Shown: one piece after another, positions 17,964 to 26,951 of the stretch | Layout: each line of letters opens with the position of its first letter | How positions within the stretch are numbered: the stretch's first letter is position 1 | Assembly: GCF_943908415.1 (NCBI RefSeq) | Contig: NZ_CALTSY010000022.1 | Coordinates: 1 to 35,892, forward strand | Direction: 5' to 3' | Length of the DNA stretch: 35,892 bases | Source of the DNA: an uncultured Anaerococcus sp. | GTDB lineage: Bacteria > Bacillota > Clostridia > Tissierellales > Peptoniphilaceae | Program-made: the position numbers and the translations under genes | Notes under the pieces: model-generated | Seen by the model: the letters and a program-made list of their open reading frames with translations, nothing else | Told to the model about the DNA's origin: nothing | Databases searched by the model: none

Positions 17964-18848
17964 ATGTTGTATTTTGAAGATTTAATACTAAAATTAGAAA
18001 ACTATTGGAAAGAGCAAGGATGTTCTGTAATGTTCCCTTATGATACAGAAAAGGGAGCGGGAACTATGAACCCAAATACTTTCCTAAAAGCATTAGGACC
18101 TGAGCCATGGTCAGTAGTATACGTAGAACCATCTCGTCGTCCTGCAGATGGACGTTATGGAGAAAACCCAAATAGACTTTACCAACACCATCAATTGCAA
18201 GTATTACTAAAGCCTAGCCCAGATAATATCCAAGACTTATATCTAGACTGTTTAGAAGTGATTGGTATCGATCCAAAAGAGCACGATATAAGATTTGTAG
18301 AAGATAACTGGGAGTCACCAACCTTAGGAGCTTGGGGGCTAGGTTGGGAAGTTTGGCTAGATGGTATGGAGATCACCCAGTTCACCTACTTTCAACAAGT
18401 AGGGGGTATTAACTGCAATATTGAAAGTGGGGAAATCACCATTGGTCTTGAAAGAATTTGTATGTATCTTCAAGATGTAGACAATGTATTTGATATCAAA
18501 TGGTCAGAAAATCTTAATTACGGCGATGTATTTAAGCTAGCAGAATATGAAAATTCTAAATATTCATTTGAAGATGCTGATAATGAAACCTTGATGCACT
18601 TATTTGAACTTTACGAAAAAGAAGCCAATAGACTCATAGACTTAGACCTAATTTATCCAGCCTATGACAATGTATTAAAGACTAGCCATGCCTTTAATAC
18701 TCTTGATGCAAAAGGAGCTATTTCAGTTTCTGAAAGAAGCCACTATATAAAAAGAGTGCGCGATGTAAGTAGCAGGGTAGCAGAAAAATATATAGCAAAA
18801 AGAGAAGAGTTAGGATATCCTCTTCTAAGAAAGGATAATGATGAGTAG
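17964..18848 (+). CDS. glyQ: Glycyl-tRNA synthetase alpha subunit
   Basis: Catalytic subunit of the bacterial alpha2beta2 glycyl-tRNA synthetase, 294 residues from the ATG at 17964. This start is chosen because the protein then begins MLYFEDLILKLENYW like other GlyQ proteins and has GAAAGGA 7 bases upstream; an ATG 21 bases earlier lies within recO. Motifs such as MNPNTFLKALGPEPW and EPSRRPADGRYGENPNR are fully conserved. It overlaps glyS. No T-box leader is present because the gene sits tightly behind recO. Confidence 0.95.
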   Translation: MLYFEDLILKLENYWKEQGCSVMFPYDTEKGAGTMNPNTFLKALGPEPWSVVYVEPSRRPADGRYGENPNRLYQHHQLQVLLKPSPDNIQDLYLDCLEVIGIDPKEHDIRFVEDNWESPTLGAWGLGWEVWLDGMEITQFTYFQQVGGINCNIESGEITIGLERICMYLQDVDNVFDIKWSENLNYGDVFKLAEYENSKYSFEDADNETLMHLFELYEKEANRLIDLDLIYPAYDNVLKTSHAFNTLDAKGAISVSERSHYIKRVRDVSSRVAEKYIAKREELGYPLLRKDNDE

Positions 18849-20904
18849 ATACTTATTAGAAATCGGAGTAGAAGAGATTCCTTCAGATTATATTGAGCCA
18901 ACCAAGAGCCAATTAAAGGAAAAGTTTGAAAAATTAATAGCAGATAATAAACTCACAGTAGATGAAATCAGAGTAGAATCAACTCCACGTAGATTTGCAA
19001 TATTTTTAGAAAATATTAATGCAAGTGAGTCTGATGAATTAATATCTATAAAAGGGCCAAGTACAGCCATTGCCTATGATGAAGATGGCAACCCTAACAA
19101 AGCACTTTTAGGTTTTTTAAAGGGACAAGGAGCAGACTTGTCAGATGTTATAGTAAAAGATGTTAACGGATCTGATTATATATTTATAGAGAAAAAGGAA
19201 GAAAGCAAGTCAGTAGAAGAAGTATTAAGAGAAAATGTATACGACTTGGTAAAATCAATAACATTCAATAGATCTATGCGTTGGGGAGGCAAGTCTATTC
19301 GTTGGGCAAGACCTATTAGATACTTTGTCTCAATCCTCGATGATAAGGTCCTAGAATTTGATGCAGAGGGAATTGCTGTAGGCAATGTAACAAAGGGACA
19401 TAGGACCCTTGGATCAAATCATATAGAAATCCAATCCATAGATGATTATGAAAACTTGCTTCGCGATAATTATGTAATATTGTCAGATAAGGAACGCCGA
19501 GATCTAATCATACGCGGACTTAATAAGATAAATATGGAAAAAGGTGGAGAATTCATGAAAGATGAAGACCTCCTCCATGAAGTAGTCAATATAGTTGAAT
19601 ATCCAACAGTTCTTGCTGGAGATATAGATGAAAAATATCTAGCCCTACCTAAGGAAGTTGTGGTTACTCCTATGAAAGACCACCAAAGATACTTCCCTGT
19701 ATTAGATGAAAGTGGAAACTTATTACCATACTTCCTCCTAGTACGTAACGGTGATGATAATCACGGTGAGAATGTTGTTTTAGGAAATAAAAAAGTATTG
19801 GTAGCAAGACTTGAAGATGCTAAGTTCTTCTATGATATAGATACATCAAAACCACTTGAAACATATGTAGAAGAGCTTAAGACTTTAACTTTCTTTGAAG
19901 GGCTCGGTAATATGTACCAAAAAACTCAAAGACTAGTAGATTTAACTAGCAAGTATCAACAACAATTAAATCTTGGCGAAGATATAAAAGATGACCTAGA
20001 AAGGGCAGCTTATTTATCAAAAGCAGATTTAGTTACTAAGATGGTAATAGAATTTACTGAGCTTGAGGGAACTATAGGTAGGATCTATGCCAAAGAATCA
20101 GGCGAGTCAGACCGTGTAGCAACAGCTATCGAAGAGCAATACCTACCAAAATCAGCAGGTGGGGCATTACCAAAAACTATAACAGGTATAGTATTATCCA
20201 TAGCAGATAAGATTGACTCCATAGCAGGACTCTATGCTATAGAAAGATATGTAACAGGTAGCCAAGACCCATTCGGCTTGCGTCGTAGAGCCTTAGGACT
20301 TATCAATATTATCCTTAAAAACAATATAGATGTTGATTTAAAAAATCTAATCAATGATTCGCTTATAGTTTATACAGAAAAAAACGGACTACCATTTGAC
20401 TATGATACAACTATGGAAAAATCTATTGCCTTTATCAAAGATAGACTAAGAAATCTTTTAATAGATGATGGCTATAGATATGATGTAGTTAATTCAGTAA
20501 TCAATTCAAATGACACAAACATTTTACGAATAGCTCAAAGAGTAGAGGCAGTAAGTAAATTTATAGAAGATAATGATGAAACATTAAGCTACTTTACAAG
20601 AGTTAACAACTTAGCTAAGGATAAGTCACTAACAGAAGTAAATCAAGACCTATTAGAAAATGATTTAGAAAGAAAATTCTATGAAACAATCATGGACTTA
20701 GAACAAGGACCTTTCCAAAACAGTGAAGATTATAAACATGAGCTAAGCCTTATAGCAAACACCCAAGAAGTGGGTAATGATTATCTAGATAACACAATGA
20801 TAAATGTAGAAGATGAAGCTATAAAGAACAATAGACTTGCCATGCTAAACATCCTAGCAAACAGGATAAACAAGGTATTTGAAATAAGCGAAATAGTTAG
20901 ATAA
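18841..20904 (+). CDS. glyS: Glycyl-tRNA synthetase beta subunit
   Basis: tRNA-binding subunit of 687 residues, starting at the second of two tandem ATGs (18838, 18841), which is better spaced from AAGGA at 18831-18835. Recognisable blocks are LLEIGVEEIPS at the start, RWGGKSIRWARPIRYF, VVVTPMKDHQRYFPV, the ARLEDAKFFYDID segment and GSQDPFGLRRRALG. Length is normal. Translated together with glyQ through an 8-base overlap. Confidence 0.95.
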   Translation: MSRYLLEIGVEEIPSDYIEPTKSQLKEKFEKLIADNKLTVDEIRVESTPRRFAIFLENINASESDELISIKGPSTAIAYDEDGNPNKALLGFLKGQGADLSDVIVKDVNGSDYIFIEKKEESKSVEEVLRENVYDLVKSITFNRSMRWGGKSIRWARPIRYFVSILDDKVLEFDAEGIAVGNVTKGHRTLGSNHIEIQSIDDYENLLRDNYVILSDKERRDLIIRGLNKINMEKGGEFMKDEDLLHEVVNIVEYPTVLAGDIDEKYLALPKEVVVTPMKDHQRYFPVLDESGNLLPYFLLVRNGDDNHGENVVLGNKKVLVARLEDAKFFYDIDTSKPLETYVEELKTLTFFEGLGNMYQKTQRLVDLTSKYQQQLNLGEDIKDDLERAAYLSKADLVTKMVIEFTELEGTIGRIYAKESGESDRVATAIEEQYLPKSAGGALPKTITGIVLSIADKIDSIAGLYAIERYVTGSQDPFGLRRRALGLINIILKNNIDVDLKNLINDSLIVYTEKNGLPFDYDTTMEKSIAFIKDRLRNLLIDDGYRYDVVNSVINSNDTNILRIAQRVEAVSKFIEDNDETLSYFTRVNNLAKDKSLTEVNQDLLENDLERKFYETIMDLEQGPFQNSEDYKHELSLIANTQEVGNDYLDNTMINVEDEAIKNNRLAMLNILANRINKVFEISEIVR

Positions 20905-20921
20905 GCTAGAAAGGAATTATG

Positions 20922-21737
20922 ATGGAAGATACATTAACCATAGTAATCATAAGCGACTCTACAGGTGAAACAGCTTACAATTATCTAAAATCAGTTACGA
21001 CACAATTTCCAGACTTATCAACTAAGATATCTAGACGTACTGATGTATCTAGCAAAGAAGAAATAGATAAGATTATTGCAGAAATTCCAGAATTTTCAGT
21101 CATAGTTCCTACCATGGGTGATGATGATCTCTCAGAGTATGTCAACACACAGGCTGAAGAAAAAGGTATTGAAATCCTGCCCATCTTAGAATATGGAATA
21201 CAAGTATTTGAAAAAATCACAGGCAAAAAAGCCATAAGAAAACCAGGGCTTACCCGCGCACTTTCTCAAGATTATTTTGATATGATTGAGGCCATAGAAT
21301 TTGCTATCCAATACGATGATGGTAAAGACCCTAGGGGATTTTTAAAATCAGACATAGTTTTATTAGGAGTAAGCAGAACAAGCAAAACTCCTACAACTAT
21401 GATTCTTGCAACAAAAAATTATAGGGTCAGCAATCTACCACTTGTCCCAGAATCAAGACTACCACGTGAGATATTTGAGGTCGATTCAGATAGGATAATA
21501 GGACTTATAATAGATCCAGAAAAACTTTCAGATATCAGAGCAGATAGGAGCAAGGAATTAGGTTTGATAGGTGATTCTATCTACTATAATGATACAAGAA
21601 TCAACAAAGAGTTAGAATATGCCAAAGAAGTCTACAAAGACCTTGACTGCAAGGTTATAGATGTTACAAATAACACTATTGAACAGACAGCTACCGAAAT
21701 CAGCGAATACTATAAGAAAAAATTTGGTGATGAATAA
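20922..21737 (+). CDS. ppsR: Pyruvate, phosphate dikinase regulatory protein (bifunctional kinase/phosphorylase)
   Basis: DUF299-family protein of about 271 residues that inactivates PPDK by ADP-dependent phosphorylation and reactivates it by phosphorolysis. The start block ITIVIISDSTGETA-like sequence and the P-loop GVSRTSKTPTT are clear. Two ATGs occur at 20919 and 20922; the second has better spacing from AAGGA at 20911-20915. It lies between glyS and guaA, matching the Firmicutes glyQS-yqfL order. Its target enzyme is not in this window. Confidence 0.9.
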   Translation: MEDTLTIVIISDSTGETAYNYLKSVTTQFPDLSTKISRRTDVSSKEEIDKIIAEIPEFSVIVPTMGDDDLSEYVNTQAEEKGIEILPILEYGIQVFEKITGKKAIRKPGLTRALSQDYFDMIEAIEFAIQYDDGKDPRGFLKSDIVLLGVSRTSKTPTTMILATKNYRVSNLPLVPESRLPREIFEVDSDRIIGLIIDPEKLSDIRADRSKELGLIGDSIYYNDTRINKELEYAKEVYKDLDCKVIDVTNNTIEQTATEISEYYKKKFGDE

Positions 21738-21752
21738 TAAACAGGAGAAAAG

Positions 21753-23285
21753 ATGAGTTTAAACAAAATCATAGTACTAAACTTTGGAGGCCAATACGAC
21801 CAACTTATCGTAAGACGTGTACGTGAGCTAGGCGTTTATGCAGAACTTCATTCATGCGATGTTGATATAGATAAGCTAGACCTAGAGGGTCTAGCAGGAA
21901 TCATCCTTACAGGTGGACCACAATCAGTAAACGATAAAGACAGTCTAAGAGCTGATAACAGGATATTTGACCTAGGCGTACCAGTACTAGGTATCTGCTA
22001 TGGACTCCAATATATCAATCATATATATGGTGGTCAAATCGAAACACCTAAAAATGGAGAATACGGAAAGACTCCACTTTTAGTAGATAATAAGAGCGAA
22101 ATATTTAAAGATGTTCCACAAGAATCTACTATTTGGATGAACCATAGAGATAGGATAAGCAAGCTTGCAGATGGATTTAAGAAAACAGCTTGGACTCTAA
22201 ACTGCCCAGTAGCAGCTATAGAAAGTAAAGAAAAAGATATCTATGCAGTACAATTTCACCCAGAAGTAGTACACTCAGAATATGGTAGAGAAATCCTAGA
22301 AAGCTTTGTTTTAGGAATATGCCATGCTGAGAGAACATGGAAAATGGAAGACTTTGCAAAAAAAATGATAGCAGGTATCAAAGAAAAATATGCAGGCGAA
22401 AAGATGATCTGCGGCCTATCAGGTGGAGTAGACTCATCAGTAGCAGCAACCATAGTGTCAAAAGCAATAGGGGACAATCTTCAATGTATCTTTGTAGATC
22501 ATGGACTACTTCGTAAAAACGAAGCAGACGAAGTAATGGAAACCTACAAAAACCTAGGACTTAATGTCAAAAAAGTAGACGCTAGCAAAGAATTCTTAGA
22601 ACTACTTAAGGGAGAAGAAGATCCAGAAACAAAGAGAAAGATCATAGGAAATCACTTTGTAGAAGTATTTGAAAGAGAAGCAAAAGAATTTGGAGAAGCA
22701 AAATACCTAGTCCAAGGAACAATCTACCCAGACGTTATAGAAAGTGGTAAAGATAAATCAAGTGTAATCAAATCCCACCACAATGTAGGTGGCTTACCAG
22801 AAGATATGCTATTCGAAGGCCTAGTAGAACCACTAAGAGACCTATTTAAAGACGAAGTAAGAGAACTAGGAGAAGCAATCGGAGTTCCACACGATATGGT
22901 ATGGCGCCAACCATTCCCAGGACCAGGACTAGCTATAAGAGTAATAGGTGAAATCACAGAAGAACGCCTAGAAATAGTAAGAGAAACAGATGCAATCCTA
23001 AGAGAAGAAATCAAAAGCCACGACCTAAACGAAGACATCTGGCAATACTTCACAGTATGGACTCCAATCAAAACAGTAGGAGTAAAGGGTGATGCTAGAG
23101 TATACGATAATGTCATAGCAATCCGTGCAGTAGAAAGCACAGACGCCATGACAGTAGAAGCAGCCAACCTACCATTCGAACTACTACAAACCCTATCAAG
23201 TAGAATGATAAACGAAGTGGCAGGAGTTGGAAGAGTAGTGTACGATATAACGTCAAAACCACCTGGAACTATTGAATGGGAATAA
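21753..23285 (+). CDS. guaA: GMP synthase (glutamine-hydrolysing)
   Basis: 510-residue enzyme converting XMP to GMP. The class I glutamine amidotransferase half has the nucleophile Cys82 in GICYG and the partners His169/Glu171 in QFHPE. The ATP pyrophosphatase half begins with the P-loop SGGVDSS (223-229), and the dimerisation domain ends with the invariant KPPGTIEWE. A good AGGAGA ribosome site precedes ATG 21753. It closes the housekeeping run; the 3' end of guaA is a known preferred insertion site for integrative elements. Confidence 0.97.
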   Translation: MSLNKIIVLNFGGQYDQLIVRRVRELGVYAELHSCDVDIDKLDLEGLAGIILTGGPQSVNDKDSLRADNRIFDLGVPVLGICYGLQYINHIYGGQIETPKNGEYGKTPLLVDNKSEIFKDVPQESTIWMNHRDRISKLADGFKKTAWTLNCPVAAIESKEKDIYAVQFHPEVVHSEYGREILESFVLGICHAERTWKMEDFAKKMIAGIKEKYAGEKMICGLSGGVDSSVAATIVSKAIGDNLQCIFVDHGLLRKNEADEVMETYKNLGLNVKKVDASKEFLELLKGEEDPETKRKIIGNHFVEVFEREAKEFGEAKYLVQGTIYPDVIESGKDKSSVIKSHHNVGGLPEDMLFEGLVEPLRDLFKDEVRELGEAIGVPHDMVWRQPFPGPGLAIRVIGEITEERLEIVRETDAILREEIKSHDLNEDIWQYFTVWTPIKTVGVKGDARVYDNVIAIRAVESTDAMTVEAANLPFELLQTLSSRMINEVAGVGRVVYDITSKPPGTIEWE

Positions 23286-23312
23286 ATCGACCGTTGATTT
23301 CGGTCGATTTAT
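23282..23312 (+). terminator. Hairpin terminating the guaA unit
   Basis: A perfect 12-bp stem 23282-23293 with 23301-23312, loop of 7, overlapping the guaA stop codon. The T-run is short (TTTAT within the right arm), so termination strength is uncertain. Confidence 0.65.
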
Positions 23313-23313
23313 C

Positions 23314-23444
23314 CGAAAATCAGCTGCGGTAGCAGCGAGAAAGTTTGCGCGGCAAACGGGATTTTCGTTAGTCCAATCATCTTGGGTGACTGATGTTTTG
23401 CATCGGTCATTTTCGAGATAAGCTAATACGCACAGCGTGTTAGC
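23314..23444. other. Compact multi-stem structured segment (possible ncRNA or intergenic repeat)
   Basis: Noncoding and clearly more GC-rich than its surroundings. An outer 8-bp stem (23314-23321 with 23360-23367) encloses two perfect hairpins (23323-23327/23332-23336 and 23343-23348/23352-23357), giving a three-way junction. It is followed by a 9-bp stem (23387-23395/23401-23409) and a 10-bp stem (23422-23431/23435-23444) with G-T wobbles. Wobble-containing stems favour an RNA-level structure. No promoter is obvious. The family is not recognised. Confidence 0.5.
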
Positions 23445-23569
23445 GAATTCAAAAAACTAAGCAAAGAACTCGAGAAGAATTTTCAAGAGAATCTAGAATT
23501 ATAAAAGATATTTTATATTAGATATATTTTTGAAATTATAGTTTCTTGAGAGTGTGACATCTATTTTAG

Positions 23570-23692
23570 ATAAAAGAGTCCGTTAGACTAACTACAGCAT
23601 ACATGCGTTTATATATCAAGCTTATGCATGATTTTTCGTATATAAGAGGAATGTATGAAAGACTTACTTGCATTATAATTCGACTCTTTTAT
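23570..23692. repeat. 123-base imperfect palindrome
   Basis: The perfect 11-bp outer arms ATAAAAGAGTC (23570-23580) and its complement (23682-23692) enclose nested complementary blocks 23598-23604/23651-23657, 23608-23615/23639-23646 (one wobble) and 23615-23618/23629-23632. The whole can fold as one long hairpin. It could be a MITE-like remnant or a structured leader. The remaining intergenic sequence to 23841 is very AT-rich, with a TATAAT at 23806-23811 ahead of the next gene. Confidence 0.5.
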
Positions 23693-23841
23693 GACTTATA
23701 AAGAGTATCGATATTTTAATATAAAACATTAAGAATTCGGAAGAGATATTTAAAATCTATAATCTTTTAAAATATAAATTATATCGTTCTTAAAATTTAA
23801 AATCATATAATACAATATTTTAGATTGGAGCAAAACAGAAA

Positions 23842-25110
23842 TTGAAAAAAAAATCAGAGCTTAAAAATATAAAAAACATAACTAATGTGGTGTACTTGAC
23901 TATTTTTTATTTATTTATAGATTTATGTATATATCAAATTTTTATTTTTTATAAAAAAGAACAACTGTATTTCTTTATTCCTATATTAGTGTATATATTT
24001 AGCACAACAATTAATAAAATAATTAAAAATATGGAATCAGAAAAACTAATAGTTATTTCAACGATAATATCCTTTTTAATTTTATGTAGCATTGTAAATT
24101 TAACTTTTGTAAATAGAGTATATATGATTAATCAGTTGACGATTTTATCTATCCTATCAATAGTCTTTTTTATTATGTTATTCATTTCTAAATATTATTT
24201 AAATGATAGTTACATTTTCAAAGAAAATAGTGATGATACTAAAGGTGGATTATTTAATATGTTTTATTTAAATGATTCTAAAGCATATGAAATTTCTATG
24301 CTTATTAATAATAAAATAGCAAGGAATATAGATAAAGAAACAATTTCAGAAGAAATATTTAGAACTATCTCATCTATTTCACCTAATAAATCTATAATAT
24401 CTGGGGAAAATTCTATCCAAAAAGATGAAAAACTTGAAGAACGTATTTATGAAAAAAATGAGATAAAAATAACAAAGTCAATAATATTGAGGCGATTATA
24501 TAAGACTGCAAAGGAAAACACTAGTAATATAGAAAATATATTACCAGGTCAATTGATTCTATTTGAAGATGTTAAATTAAAAAGGATAAATGTTAATAGT
24601 ACAGTTATGATTTTAAATATATTAAAAGATAGTAAGCTAAAAAATCAGATCGATGAAAATATAGAAATAGATTTGAATAAAACTATGAAAAGAATGCTTG
24701 ATGATTTTACAATAGATTACGAATTTAAATATAAGACTGGATTTAACAAAAAAAATTATGATTGTATTATTCAATTACCTTATAACGCAGATGATAATTT
24801 TGAAAATGGATACAATCATAATGATTTACAATTAGGTAAATTAAGTATTATTGGAGTATACAGAGGGGAAATAGATTTTTCGAATACAGAAAGTGTTTCA
24901 TCTAAGTTCCTAGAGTTAGTAAATGATCAATATAAAGAGAATAATAATATTGACAAGAAAAATGTTATTAAAGATAGTAATACTAGCATGAGTCCAAAAG
25001 AAAATACTTTTAATCTTGAAAATGATAGAATTAAAGGGGAAAAACACCTGATTGATGTAGTTGCGATTATTCAAGAATTAAAAATAAACATGGAAAAAGA
25101 AAATGAATAA
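23842..25110 (+). CDS. Unrecognised four-helix membrane protein, partner of a Clp-type ATPase
   Basis: Not recognised. 422 residues starting at TTG 23842; GGAG at 23827-23830 is a rather distant ribosome site. Four hydrophobic helices fill the N-terminus (about 12-37, 40-61, 67-90, 96-120). A soluble cytoplasmic part of about 300 residues follows, rich in Asn, Lys, Ile and Asp, with the segment GGLFNMFYLNDSKAYEIS near 136 and a strand-rich end LGKLSIIGVYRG near 338. Codon use is more AT-biased than in the housekeeping genes, suggesting transfer. The stop overlaps the start of the ATPase gene by 8 bases, so the two are translated together and probably work as a membrane-bound complex. Function unknown. 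Confidence 0.75.
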   Translation: MKKKSELKNIKNITNVVYLTIFYLFIDLCIYQIFIFYKKEQLYFFIPILVYIFSTTINKIIKNMESEKLIVISTIISFLILCSIVNLTFVNRVYMINQLTILSILSIVFFIMLFISKYYLNDSYIFKENSDDTKGGLFNMFYLNDSKAYEISMLINNKIARNIDKETISEEIFRTISSISPNKSIISGENSIQKDEKLEERIYEKNEIKITKSIILRRLYKTAKENTSNIENILPGQLILFEDVKLKRINVNSTVMILNILKDSKLKNQIDENIEIDLNKTMKRMLDDFTIDYEFKYKTGFNKKNYDCIIQLPYNADDNFENGYNHNDLQLGKLSIIGVYRGEIDFSNTESVSSKFLELVNDQYKENNNIDKKNVIKDSNTSMSPKENTFNLENDRIKGEKHLIDVVAIIQELKINMEKENE

Positions 25111-26659
25111 AAAGTTATATATATTTAGTCATGAAAAGATTAACGATTTTAAAAAAGCGTTTACTTCTAAAAAAATTGTTAGTATGGGACTAATATTTAA
25201 CTTAGCCCCAACTTTAGATGATATTGATTATCTAGATGATGATTATCTAAATAATTATATGGTTGATATTAGCTCACTAGCCGTTAATAATGGATATTAT
25301 AAACTTTTTATTGAAAGTTATTTATATAGATTAATTGAGCGCTTTAAAGATGTAGAATTTTTAATAGATGATTTAAATAAAGATTCATTATTAGAGAAAT
25401 ACCCATGGATTTTTGATGAGATAGATATACATTATACTAATGTAACTGATAATTATACGGAAAAAGATTATAATATAGATGATATAAAAATCCACCCTAT
25501 ACCCTTATCACTATATAAGGAATCGCTAATTGAAGAGATATCAGAAGAGTTTCAAATTATACCTATTGTAAGTCTATTTTCTTCAGAAGACAATATCAAC
25601 TATAAAATTAATATTGATGAGATTGAGAGTATCTTAAATTCAAAAGATATCGATTATATAGACATTACTCAAATAGTTCATATTTTAGCTATAAGAAAAG
25701 ATTTAATTTTAAACTTTGGGTTGGTTTTGAAACAAATATTTAGAGTAAGCGAAAGTATTAAATTTTTAATTAATGAAAATATGAAAAACGAAATTGAAAA
25801 ATATTTCCCATTTTCTTTCAAATACGATAAGATCTTATCTGTACAAAATGTTGAGTATGACAAAAATATCTCTAAAGAGGATTTGTCTTTAGAAAATCTG
25901 GCGCAGAAAATAATTCCGGAAATCAATTCTAAACTAAAAGGACATGAAAATTTTAAAGAGGATTTTAAGTTTAATATTAAAAAATTCGTCTTATTAAATG
26001 AATTGAGAAAACGTAAAATTTTTTCTATTTTTTTAACGGGAGAATCAGGCATAGGTAAGACTGAATTTGCTAAAATACTCTCGGAAGTTATGTATTCTGA
26101 TCAACCTATTATAAAAATAAATTTTGGTAACTATTCAAATGAAGGTGTACTAAATAGCTTAATAGGATCTCCCTTAGGATATATTGGCAGTGAAGAAGGT
26201 GGAGAACTTATTAATAAAATGAACTCATCAAAATCAAAAGTAATTTTAATTGATGAATTTGAAAAAGCTACTCCTAGCGTGTTCAACTTTTTTTATGAGT
26301 TGCTAGAAGATGGTAAATTTACGGATCGCCATGGGAAAGATCACAATTTAGATGGGTATATAATTATATTTACATCAAATATGCCTAAAACAATGTATAT
26401 CCAGAATATTCCAGATTCCCTAAAATCTAGATTCGATATGGTTTATAGGTTTGTTGACTTATCTGATGAGGATAAGATGCTATTTATTAATAGGGTTGCA
26501 TTAGAATTGATTGATGATATATATAAAGATAAATCAGTAAAAATACATATTGAGGATATTATGGAGAAATTAAACTCATTAACTGTATATGATAATCTCC
26601 GTGTCATTAAACGAATGGTAGAAGATATTGTAGTGGAAAAATATTATGAATTGATTTAA
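25103..26659 (+). CDS. Clp-type AAA+ ATPase with novel N-terminal region
   Basis: 518 residues. The C-terminal ~245 residues are a ClpB/ClpC D2-like AAA+ module: Walker A GESGIGKT (313-320), pore-loop motif GYIG (359-362) in the typical GSPLGYIGSEEGG context, Walker B ILIDEFEKA (381-389), sensor 1 TSN (424-426), arginine finger in SRFD (R443) and sensor 2 NLRVIKR (498-504). An intact pore loop argues for polypeptide threading. Residues 1-275 match nothing recognised: no Clp N-domain, no first ATPase ring and no ClpP-docking loop are seen. The gene overlaps the membrane-protein gene by 8 bases. Likely a membrane-associated remodelling or unfolding machine. The target is unknown; defence or competition functions are speculation. 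Confidence 0.85.
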   Translation: MNKKLYIFSHEKINDFKKAFTSKKIVSMGLIFNLAPTLDDIDYLDDDYLNNYMVDISSLAVNNGYYKLFIESYLYRLIERFKDVEFLIDDLNKDSLLEKYPWIFDEIDIHYTNVTDNYTEKDYNIDDIKIHPIPLSLYKESLIEEISEEFQIIPIVSLFSSEDNINYKINIDEIESILNSKDIDYIDITQIVHILAIRKDLILNFGLVLKQIFRVSESIKFLINENMKNEIEKYFPFSFKYDKILSVQNVEYDKNISKEDLSLENLAQKIIPEINSKLKGHENFKEDFKFNIKKFVLLNELRKRKIFSIFLTGESGIGKTEFAKILSEVMYSDQPIIKINFGNYSNEGVLNSLIGSPLGYIGSEEGGELINKMNSSKSKVILIDEFEKATPSVFNFFYELLEDGKFTDRHGKDHNLDGYIIIFTSNMPKTMYIQNIPDSLKSRFDMVYRFVDLSDEDKMLFINRVALELIDDIYKDKSVKIHIEDIMEKLNSLTVYDNLRVIKRMVEDIVVEKYYELI

Positions 26660-26827
26660 AATAATAATTATATTTCAATTTTAGACGTTAAACTAAATAT
26701 CTTTAGAAACGGATAAGATAATAATCACAAGTTGAGAATAAAAATTTGCGCTAGTAATTATGCTAAAATTTATGATATTTCAATTGTAAGTTTAATTATT
26801 ATGAGTGTCAAAAATAAAAACAAATAT

Positions 26828-26855
26828 TTGAACAATAAAATAATACTAGTATATT
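26828..26855 (+). promoter_or_regulatory. Promoter of the ABC-F leader transcript
   Basis: TTGAAC (26828-26833) and TATATT (26850-26855), spacer 16, about 25 bases before the leader ribosome site. The intergenic stretch 26660-26827 upstream is AT-rich with no other feature seen. Confidence 0.55.
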
Positions 26856-26882
26856 ATCATCAACAAATACATAAGGAGGTAA

Positions 26883-26951
26883 ATGTCTAGTGATTTTATA
26901 AGCAATATGGAAATTTTGATACTATTTTTAGCCTATTTAGGCTGTTCTTAG
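26883..26951 (+). CDS. Leader peptide for ABC-F attenuation (22 aa)
   Basis: A small frame starting ATG 26883 right behind a perfect AAGGAGGT (26873-26880) and ending TAG 26949-26951. The peptide begins MSSDFISNME and continues with a strongly hydrophobic Leu/Ile/Phe stretch ending LAYLGCS. It is not homologous to a stable protein; its role would be to make a ribosome pause in the presence of an antibiotic, which then decides whether the downstream terminator forms. Spacing between AGGAGG and ATG is short (3 bases). Confidence 0.65.
   Translation: MSSDFISNMEILILFLAYLGCS

Noticed and set aside
22724..23167. 147-codon minus-strand frame inside guaA
   Set aside because: It lies fully within the conserved guaA coding sequence; Ser/Ile-rich shadow translation with no ribosome site.
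25678..26052. 124-codon minus-strand frame inside the AAA+ gene
   Set aside because: Antisense shadow of a motif-rich ATPase; no independent signals.
23286..26880. Intact integrative element with attachment sites
   Set aside because: No integrase, and no second copy of the guaA 3' end could be found by eye.
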